A stretch of 64,000 nt of DNA from assembly GCA_022410635.1 (NCBI GenBank), contig JAJVDF010000159.1, positions 1,447,060 to 1,511,059 of the forward strand. The letters run 5' to 3'. Position 1 is the stretch's first letter; each line of letters opens with the position of its first letter. The stretch comes from Tretioscincus oriximinensis. Its lineage: Eukaryota; Chordata; Lepidosauria; Squamata; Gymnophthalmidae. This document shows positions 55,895 to 64,000 of this stretch, piece after piece. The notes beneath the pieces are model-generated. The model did not search any database. It was not told the DNA's origin and worked only from the letters and a program-made list of their open reading frames with translations. Both the position numbers and the translations under genes were made by a program.

Positions 55895-56475
55895 CATCAA
55901 TTTTACCCTCCAGCCTAAGGCTCAGAGATTTCTGAATGGAATCAGAAATCCCTATTGCAAAATGGCTCTATGTAAGCCCTTTTAATCTTGGCCTGATTTG
56001 AGAGTAAAATATGCACGTCACATCCGTTGGATTTTGAGTAATGGAGTTAATTCATCTTTGTCTTGAGTGCCTATCAAGAGCTGTCTAAAGCAGCTGGGCA
56101 GCTGCACATTTTTGAAATGATGTGCTCTTTTCAAAATGATCTGTTCCGCCTCCTCCCTGAATAGGAACCTTTTCCTAGTGCTAGTCAGAAGAAAACAGGA
56201 ACTTTGATCAGCAAATGATTATTCTACTTTGGACCTTCTTTAAAGGTTGTTATTTTTCAACAAAAGCAAAATATATTTTGATTTCTCTTCTCTTNTCCAC
56301 TTTAAAAAGCAAAATTAAAAAACCCCTAATATACTATATAATATACTATACCTTCATATTAAATAGTGGGTGCCTGATTAGTTGACACTCTGTTGATGTA
56401 TTTGATGAGGACCTAAGACATGGGAGCTGTANGTCCATAATGGCCTTGAATATATTCTTCTCACAGAGAGGGTGA
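55895..56475. other. Unique AT-rich DNA
   Basis: Nothing recognised. Confidence 0.4.
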
Positions 56476-56477
56476 AA

Positions 56478-56662
56478 TAGCCCTGTCCTCACTTAACCTT
56501 ACCCCGGACTATACATTGGAATAGGAGCCTGCCATCCAGATCCTAGTGTAGACTATGGCAGGCTCTGAAGGGAGCCTCCCATAGTATATTCTGGCAGGTG
56601 GATGGCCAAGCTCTGTCCTGAGATGTTGCCCAGAATAAGGCTGCATGTGGACAGGACCTCTG
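56478..56662. mobile_element. Palindromic element P, copy 3
   Basis: tagccctgtcctcacttaacc at the left and aataaggctgcatgtggacagg at the right. The inner blocks ataggagcctgccatccag, tagtgtagactatggcaggc and caggtggatggccaagctc match the other two copies. Confidence 0.6.
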
Positions 56663-56669
56663 TGACAGC

Positions 56670-57160
56670 GAGTGTTATCAGGTACTTATGCCACCACCAC
56701 CAAGCAGAAAAATGGGATGGTGTGAGTGATCTACCCAAATGCATCTCCCAATGCATGGTGCAGTCTGTGGTATAATCATATAAATATGTGCCCTCTGGGT
56801 GAGTTTGAATCCGTAATAGCAGACATTTCCCCCTATATTTGGCTTATCCTGGATTGATATCACAAGAAAATAACCCTGTCAGCATAGTAGAGTTTATCTA
56901 CTGAGTGTCCAATCAGTTAAGGGAACCTGAACATCCATAACTTGGATGTGAATATAGGTTGCAGTGTGGTATAATGAAGGTTTCAGCTATGTGTCCTTTG
57001 ATCTGTTTTCTGACTTGGAGCTGAAAACAGTGGCTCTAAGTTTTAATAAACATGAAAGGGGAAATTTCCCCAGTTCAATTTTTTATTAATTTTCAAATAG
57101 GGATATATATAAAACCACATTCTTTCCCTATCACAATCCATTTTGTTTCTTTGTAATGGT
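56670..57160. other. Unique sequence
   Basis: Nothing recognised. Confidence 0.4.
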
Positions 57161-57164
57161 GAAT

Positions 57165-57785
57165 TTCAAAGAAACAGCAAGAAAAAGGTAGGTACCATGA
57201 GCTTTAGGGAACAAATTTACTTCTTCAATCTCAGCATGTATCACCAGACTGACAAACGTGCCCAAAAATGTCGTTCCAAATATGTTTGGAGAAGATGCTT
57301 TGGAGGCATAATAGATGTAGGAAACAATATTGCTCCACTATGTGGCATACAAAGCCACAATGGAGGTTGTGAAGGTCACCCACCCACCTTGTTTATTGCT
57401 TCCTGGGGAAGAAATAGCCATGTTTATCTGGATGCAGAATACCTATCGAAGGAGGTCTCGTAGCACTTTAAAAACTAACAAGGAAAAGGTAGGCAGCACA
57501 AGCTTTTGTAGATAAGTCTGCTTTTTCTTTTAGTCTCTAAGGCATTACAAGATACCATTTGCGAGATATTCTGCACTTGGACAAACACAGCTTTTTCTTT
57601 GAAATCTACTACTATGGAAAGCATCAAAATAGCCAAAAGGAATGACAAACCCATCAGCCTCTCCATGATTCTTACCCGGGTACTAGCATCTCAAGAAGTA
57701 GATTTGTTGATGAAAGCTCATGCTACCTAGCTCTTTCTTTCTAGACATCATCTTATACTCTATCTTCTTCGAGAGTCTGGCCAAA
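57165..57785. mobile_element. Foldback family, old fragmented copies
   Basis: At least three pieces. 57165-57240: atttcaaagaaacagcaag, ggtaccatgagctttaggg. 57405-57540: gaagaaatagccatgtttat, tctcgtagcactttaaaaac, agcacaagcttttgtag. 57690-57785: aagaagtagatttg, gatgaaagctcatgctacc. The last piece keeps gaaa-gc-tcat-gc-TA, which is a valid hammerhead cleavage-site pattern. Confidence 0.6.
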
Positions 57786-58084
57786 TAACATATTTTATCT
57801 CTCCATAAATTACTCTATTGGCCCTTCCACATCAATAGTTGCCCCTTTAATCTCCAAAGCCATCAATTAGGAGTAGAGTATTTCTCTAGATCACACTATG
57901 GCTTAGAAGCATCCACGTTTACTTTTATATGTTTGGGTGGGTGCATCCAGAGGGGAGAAAGGGTGGGGGGACATTTTTTTATTTTTTGAGCAGGGAATGT
58001 TTTTTACACACAAGAGCATTTTTCTGCTCTTCCCCCACAGAATGGTAAGCAAACCCTTGGCTCAAGGTCGACATTTGAAAAATA

Positions 58085-58560
58085 AATAAAAGAAAAGGCT
58101 CATTAGGTATTGCTGGCGAACACCTGGCTGTAGAAATCATTTAACACTCCAGTATGATCCTGTAAGCTAGTATGCTAATCACATTTATGTATGGCATTCC
58201 AGTTGCAAAGCCTCAGCTGAACTCAGCATCTCAAGGAAAATGCATATGCATGATTTTTCGAAAAAGCTGATGGAATAATTGCACGTTTAAGTAACTTCTG
58301 TTTCCTTGTTAACAATGGGGGGAAAAGTCATTATGCTATTGTTGCTAATTAGTAACAGGAGAACAAACATCATTATTATTTATATAGATCATTTACACTA
58401 ATTCCATTCCTCACCACTTGTCTCTGGATGCCATGGATAATGGAATGCAGAGAGCAGTAATCACTTTTAAAGGGCAAATCTTTAGCCCTAATTTGCCTTA
58501 GTGTCAAGCAAAAAGGCCAGTTCTAGCTTTTGCTGCTTCCAAATTGACCCTTATGCAGAC
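58085..58560. promoter_or_regulatory. Candidate conserved non-coding element
   Basis: Non-repetitive DNA with dense motif-like words: the 12-bp palindrome atgcatatgcat (58240, POU-like), aacaatgg (58311, SOX-like), gctaattag (58343, homeodomain-like), cattattatttat. No coding frame. Such clustering is usual in developmental enhancers, but it also occurs by chance in AT-rich DNA. Sequence conservation cannot be judged here. Confidence 0.3.
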
Positions 58561-58689
58561 TTGGTCCTTGCAATTTTGGACTGGTTGATGGTGTTTTCTT
58601 TCCTTAAAGAAATCTCAAAAAAATTTCCAAGCAGAATAATTAAATTCAAGAATAACAAGTGGGGTTAAATGTAAGCAGGCTGGAAAGCA

Positions 58690-59335
58690 AAGGAGGAACA
58701 TAAGAGAAGCCATGCTGAATTGGGCCAGAGGCCATCTAGTCCAGCATTCTGTCTCACACAGTGACCCACCAATTGCACGTGGGCAGCTTGAAAAGAAGAA
58801 TTCAAAAGCTTCACTGTTCTAGACTCCCTGCAAATTTTGGGAATTGTGCCTGTGGCTTCAGCCCAGAGGCCATATCAAGAGATACATCCTGGGTGAAAAA
58901 ATACTTTCCTTTGCCTGTCTTCACTTTTTTGCCCATTAGTTTCAAGGAATGCCAGAGTGGCTCCAGTCCCTTGACAATTCTTGTTGCCCTTTTCTCCATC
59001 TTCTCTATTTCCACAATATCCTTTTTGAGATGTGGTGTCCAGAATTGTACACAGTACTTCAGTTGTGGCCTTACCACAGATTTATAAAGAGGCAAAACAA
59101 CACTGCTGACTTGTTTTTGATTCCTTTCCTTATGGTCCCTAAAACTGAATTTGCTTTTTTTTCTGCTGCTGCACATTGGGTTGACATCTTTGTTGANCTG
59201 TCCAGCAACACCCCAAGATCCTTTTCCTGCTCAGTCACAGAAAGCTTGGCACCCATCAGTTGGTAGGAGCAATTGGGGTTCTTTACCCCAATTTGCATGA
59301 TTTTGTACTTGCTTAAGGTGAACATGCACTAAACT
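58690..59335 (-). mobile_element. CR1/L2-group LINE 3' end with RT C-terminus
   Basis: On the minus strand, SVTEQEKDLGVLLD then TKMSTQCAAAEKKANSVLGT and PLYKSVVRPQLKYCVQFWTP, then KMEKRATRIVKGLEP form the end of the reverse-transcriptase region. This is followed by KYFFTQDV and the 3' end (ccatctagtccagca, gaggaacataagag). One frame shift and an internal deletion near 58890 break it. It is the longest LINE coding remnant here. Confidence 0.88.
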
Positions 59336-59774
59336 CCCATAAATATTTGCTCATAGCTGTATTCACATGTGTGTGTATGTGTATTTTTGGCAATATGGTG
59401 AAACTTTACATTGTTCTGATTCAGAATGTTTCTTCTTGATGCCTTCGTATCCTCCCAGCAATGTCCCAGAGCCAAGATCTGTACAGGAGAAAGAAAAACA
59501 CATCTCTCTTGCTCTTGTGAGTTAAGATGAATGATATGCCTACAAGACTTAAAACTTCCATGTCTATGATGCTACCAGTCAAGAAGACCTACCGGTCTGT
59601 GTAGCAGTACTGCTGATGATCTGGGGACAGTGCCTATAATTGCCAAGATCATAGCCAACTTTGATGTTGATACTTGTGAGAATGTTCTTGGCTATCCAAA
59701 AAAGTCACAAACTTGAGGGAAAGTTGAGTTGTCCCTGAGAATCAAAACTAAACACAAGTTTAATTGATACTACT

Positions 59775-59850
59775 GCTGCTGCCACCATCTCCTCCTCATC
59801 CTCTTCCTCTTCTACCCCTCCCCCTCCCCCCTCCCCCCTCCCCCTCCTTG
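59775..59850. repeat. Pyrimidine-rich (CTC)n/(CCCCCT)n tract
   Basis: catctcctcctcatcctc followed by ccctccccctccccc units. Confidence 0.85.
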
Positions 59851-59970
59851 TTCAGTTTTCTTGCAGAGTCTGCACTTTGGGTCATCAGCTGATTTCTCGA
59901 TTCTGGCTTTGATTGCATTTGTTTTGATGGCTTGATCTTGTGCTGCAAGAATCAAGCCTTCTGTCTCTTT
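59850..59970 (-). mobile_element. LINE C-terminal zinc-knuckle fragment
   Basis: The minus strand reads AAQDQAIKTNAIKARIEKSA then DDPKCRLCKKTEQ. A QDxAI-N motif followed by a CxxC start is typical of the C-terminal region of R4/Dong-like and related LINEs. The second half of the knuckle is lost in the adjacent pyrimidine tract. Family assignment is tentative. Confidence 0.5.
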
Positions 59971-60054
59971 CTTTAATGTTCATTAGATAGCCATAATGAA
60001 AAGACCTGGTTACGGTTATCTAATAGAACATTAAATAAAGAGACAGAAGGCTTG
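59953..60054. repeat. 40-bp inverted repeat
   Basis: caagccttctgtctctttct... (59953-59992) pairs with ...aaagagacagaaggcttg (60014-60054) across a 21-base loop, with few mismatches. The left arm continues the LINE fragment, so the right arm is probably an inverted duplicate of it. Confidence 0.75.
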
Positions 60055-60059
60055 ATAAA

Positions 60060-61185
60060 TGGGTATTTATACACATATGATAAAGAAGTGAAAAGGTTTG
60101 GGAATATTGGAAGAAGATTGAAAGAAATACAAACAAAATTCTACTCATGCAAATAATATTACCAAATATTATAATTTTACATGCCAGAATGGAACGAATC
60201 ATACCAACACATGTATGGGAGATATTGGACAAAGTTATACATTATCATGTGCACAAATTGTTCTGGTTGTGGTTCAGAAAGATAAGACAAAGTAATAATT
60301 GCAAAGATTCTATGAATATCTACAGCAGCTAAGGTAACCAGGAGTATTATTATATGGAAAATGTGCAGAAAGGAGAAGATTTCAAACAGAAATGGACAGT
60401 AGTGAATAATGATTTATTAAGAAAATTGGAGAGCAATGTAACAAAATGAAGATTAAGGTTGATGTTCCAGATGTAATATTTTTATGCGAATAAATATATT
60501 AAGTAATAAAGGTGGTAGAGGGGAAAGAGTAGAGAATAAAAGGGATTATTATTAGATTATTATTATCATAAATATTATTAGTATAAATAATACACCGTAT
60601 CTATTACTAAAATATTTTTTAAAGAAGGAAAATATAAATCCCAAATAATTCTGTATAAAAAGAATTCGAAATGGGCTTTTTTTAGTCTCTATTAAAATAC
60701 TACTTCTTGCAATCAAAGGAATGAAGAATGAATACCCTGTATATCAGTTGATTCCTTTCTGCATTTAAATGCATGATAAATAGCTCGAGAAAACATTATG
60801 GTTGAAAACCTTTCTTCCCCACACATATACCCAAACAGCATTTTCATTTTTAAAGTGCTACACACTTGTGTACACAATCCCAACTCTGACCAGTTCGATG
60901 TCAGGTATTTCTTGGTGTTTATTTGGCAAATATCAATAGATTGCAAACAGCATTTAAGAAGGCATTGGGGAGTCTTTCACAGATTTAGAGGCAGAAGAGG
61001 ATAGATTTATTTGCTGCTGTGTTCAAGGCAGTCAAGATTTAAATGACTCTAGGGTCTAACTTCCTATAAAGCAGCTAGGAACTTGGCTCTGAAGTTATCA
61101 GGTGCTTTTTTATATAAAAAAAGTATGATTAATATTAGCTATCTCCTTTAATGATAGCATCGGATTATAAAATTAAGCAGGCTAA
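60060..61185. other. Unique AT-rich DNA
   Basis: A possible LINE remnant at 60060-60330 (aagtgaaaaggtttgggaat, aatattaccaaatattat) shows no recognisable motif in frame. Otherwise nothing. Confidence 0.35.
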
Positions 61186-61189
61186 CTTG

Positions 61190-61420
61190 GGGGTCATCAC
61201 ACATGTGCTCATTTTCATTGCACCTGTTTTCCACTCTTGCTGGCATAAGAAAGCTTAGCAGTCATTTATCAGATGCAAACATCACCAGAGGAAAAAAAAA
61301 GAGAATATTTGCAAGAAATTGATGAAAGCAAACAAAATGCTGCTAATTAGCAGCTTTTGCCCATTGATTCTATTTTTTTAAAAGCTATGAGAAGCTTTAT
61401 TGAAGAAGGACAGTGGAAGA
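61190..61420. promoter_or_regulatory. Candidate conserved non-coding element
   Basis: Non-repetitive sequence containing the perfect 16-bp palindrome GCTGCTAATTAGCAGC (61339-61354), centred on a TAATTA homeodomain-type core, flanked by atttgcaagaaattgatg and cttttgcccattgattc. No frame. It could be a paired homeodomain site in an enhancer. Confidence 0.3.
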
Positions 61421-61424
61421 TTAT

Positions 61425-63520
61425 TATTATTTCTTTCTTAGCATTTCAGGGTACAGGCAACACTTGCTTGAGTTCAATGTAAGATAAGATCTGAATTTAC
61501 CTCATGTGGCCTTCCGATTCCTTCTCATACCATCTCATCTGTGGTGCAATGGTGGCATAGACAGAAGTGGGTCCCCTCTTCCTTCCTGTGTAAGTTCGAT
61601 CACACCCCAACATAGCAGCAAGCTAGCATCATTGGTTCCCAGTAGCTACTGTTGGTCAGTAGAGCTGAATCATTGGCTACAGAATGCCAAAACACTAGGA
61701 GACTTCCAGATAAGTGTTTAACATTCTAATCACAATACTAGGCTGGCTCTCCCACCAGAGGTAGTCAATTTGCAGGTGTGGTCAGAGTCTACAGAAGAGT
61801 TTCTTCTTTGGAGCTCACTAGGTTTTTCTAGATTCTAAGTTTGAGTCTTTTCTGAAATATTTGGGATGAATGGACCATCCTACTGTAATTCTATCCCATA
61901 TATCAGTGACATTCATTGCTAGCACTATTCTTGAGTTTATTTTACAGGGTTGAAATTTAATGACAGACATTACTTACCTAAATTTTTCTACCCAAGATGT
62001 AGACCCATCAATCTTTTTTTCCTCACTATTCAGTTGGGTGCTCAGCTGTATAAATTCTTCATATTTGAACTTGATGGGGGCTATTTCACATTGAAAGCAG
62101 TGCCTTTCTGCAGAAGCTTCTACCATCCTTCCGATTTCACAGTTTGACAAGAAGAGCCCTATCTGGTTGCCCAGTATGCCCCTTCATCTCAACATGGATA
62201 TAAAAGGAAAGAGCCTTCTACATCCATAGAAGCCTTCTTAATTGGCTTCTTCCATAATTCATTATCTTTGTGGAGAAAGGTTAAAAAAAGAAAGAAGTAA
62301 GTTTGCAGAAATCCTGTGGTGGAGGTGCTCAGTTATCATTTTCTAATAACCAAAGACTCCCAAGTATGTGTCTGTGTGGGGGAATCATTTATGAAATAAA
62401 TCTCCTTATCATTTTTAAACAGCAAGACCTGGATTTCTCTCTTGTGACACATCACTAGTAAAATGTACATAGACAGCTTGGATAAAGTCTTTGAATTTTT
62501 ATGGGGTTAACAAACTGCATTTTTGTTACGTCTCCTTTGTGATGGATAAAAGACAGGTATCCCACACACACACTTCCCCCCCCCCCCTACTTGCTGATTC
62601 ATTTGATACCAGACCCTTTTGCTGTCCTTGAAATGCACTGGCTCCCCTCCCAGGTTTTGCCTCAAGCAAATCAGAATCCTAAGGAGAGTTGAATATTTAA
62701 TCTCATTCCACCTTTAGTCCTTTGGGCTTTTGTGCAAATATTATGCTGCTGTTGGTTAAAGAGAGATATTGTTCTGATATGCAGTCACTTTTCTGACTTT
62801 TGATGTGTTCAGATGACTGTGGTGGTGGTGAAGGTAGGATTGCCATAATCCAACCCTCAAAATTGTGATTACAATTTACAGTCCCACTTCAACCATACCC
62901 TGGACCCCAACCACACCCTTTCCATGGTCCCACCCCTATCATACTCCAACCCCAACTCTGCCTGAAACATGCCCAACTCAAACACCATTCTTCCCACTAC
63001 CCAAGTCACACATTCTCCAAAATTTGGGAGTTTGCATTTTTGAACAGATTGACACACTAAAATCATGGATTGTCTATGAAGTCTGTGACATATGGCAGCC
63101 CCAGAAGTAGGGGATTAAGGGCAGTCAGATATACAAGCAAGGAAGATATGTATGAGGGTTCTTTGCGTTTAATATCATGGCATTTAGCACGTCTACGTGC
63201 ATAGCTTTTGTTACATGAGATGTTGACGTTCCACAAATTTAGGATTATCAGATAAATTGTGCCAAATTAAATATTCCTAGCATGCACAAAGAAAATATTA
63301 AAAGTGAATCGGATATATGGTAGATGTGTCCAATTAGTTGACACAGTGTAAATATCCCTGCACCCCTTTACCTGTTGAAGGTTTTCAGTGTACACTGGTT
63401 GTAGAAACGCCAGCAATAAGCAAGTCTCAATGCTATTGCATAATGAAAACAGGATTCCTTGTTAGGAATACTAGATGTTTATGACCTGTTTGGTACTCCA
63501 ACCATTAGATGGTATTATTA
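61425..63520. other. Mostly unique DNA with minor repeats
   Basis: 61699-61753 (cttccagataagtgttta, caatactaggctggctctc) is a minus-strand Sauria SINE head. 62390-62457 has aaataaa and a tgacacatca end that could be an LTR remnant. A (CA)n/(C)n run lies at 62563-62587. No exon was recognised. Confidence 0.35.
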
Positions 63521-63524
63521 TAAT

Positions 63525-63610
63525 TATTGTCGTTGCCGTCATCATCGTCATCAGCATCACCATCATCATCATGTCAGAGTAGATGTTTATCTTCATCATC
63601 ATTATCCTCC
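63525..63610. repeat. (CAT/CGT)n imperfect trinucleotide repeat
   Basis: cgtcatcatcgtcatcagca and related units. The open frames across it are compositional. Confidence 0.85.
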
Positions 63611-63614
63611 TCCT

Positions 63615-64000
63615 TCTTCCAGGAAAGATTTGATCAGTTTGGTCAGACCAGATTATCTGCTGTTTTGACCAAATACTTGGTTATCATGCTAGGAGTACTA
63701 CTTAAGTGCTTTGTTCACTTGGGTCCATGAAAAGGTTGGACTACAAATTTAAAAGCTCATTTGAAAACATCTGAGAATATACATTTAGTAGCATTGCCCA
63801 GAGTAATAAGAGAGAGGGCCATCTGTATTTCCTTCTTTATATGTTTACGATAATTAAAACTCACAGCTACAAGTTGTTACAACACTGTTAGGAGACAATA
63901 TAGCCAATCCTTTTCTCATCCTCCTCAACAGTAAAAAATATAATTTTTTACAAATCATTTTTGGTTTTTTTTCCTTAAGTTCCCCTTTCTGGCACAAGGA
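63615..64000. other. Unique sequence
   Basis: Nothing recognised up to the window edge. Confidence 0.4.

Overview
The window looks like intergenic (or deep intronic) DNA from a vertebrate, very probably a squamate reptile such as a gecko. It is AT-rich and carries isolated Ns plus one ~200-base gap (32832-33032). I find no confident protein-coding gene, rRNA, functional tRNA or CRISPR array. The squamate call rests on the repeats: a Bov-B LINE fragment (35170-35561), Sauria-type tRNA SINEs, about a dozen copies of a ~300 bp tRNA-derived SINE with a (CTT)n tail, and CR1- and L2-group LINE 3' ends on both strands.

Layout. 1-9 kb: mostly unique AT-rich DNA with an LTR relative, LINE and SINE pieces, one candidate exon (6523-6789, minus) and a young foldback element (8569-8821). 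9-16 kb: two copies of an unclassified element, a large (AAT)n, a SINE with an expanded pyrimidine tail, a second young foldback and a solo LTR with 5-bp target duplications (13876-14172). 16-31 kb: a LINE split by a GC-richer insert, a solo LTR with an ORF in its upstream half (20787-21330), and SINEs nested in LINEs. 31-45 kb: palindromic elements, an N gap inside a terminal-inverted-repeat element, Bov-B, a 74-bp mariner-like hairpin, another young foldback, a 222-codon ORF, and a dense cluster of foldbacks within a tetranucleotide repeat. 45-64 kb: CR1 and L2 pieces, SINEs, and two non-repetitive stretches (about 58.1-58.6 kb and 61.2-61.4 kb) that look like conserved non-coding elements.

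The most interesting system is the foldback family. Young copies (8569, 13508, 39268, 43730) share one plan: two inverted arms of up to ~90 bp, a 34-bp extension at one end only, and 11-14 bp target site duplications with no A-tail. Each copy joins its arms at a different point, and one copy has a private base change present in both arms. The arms carry a hammerhead-ribozyme-like core. Together this fits a non-autonomous Penelope-like retroelement better than an ordinary cut-and-paste MITE. That is an inference; the structure itself can be read directly.
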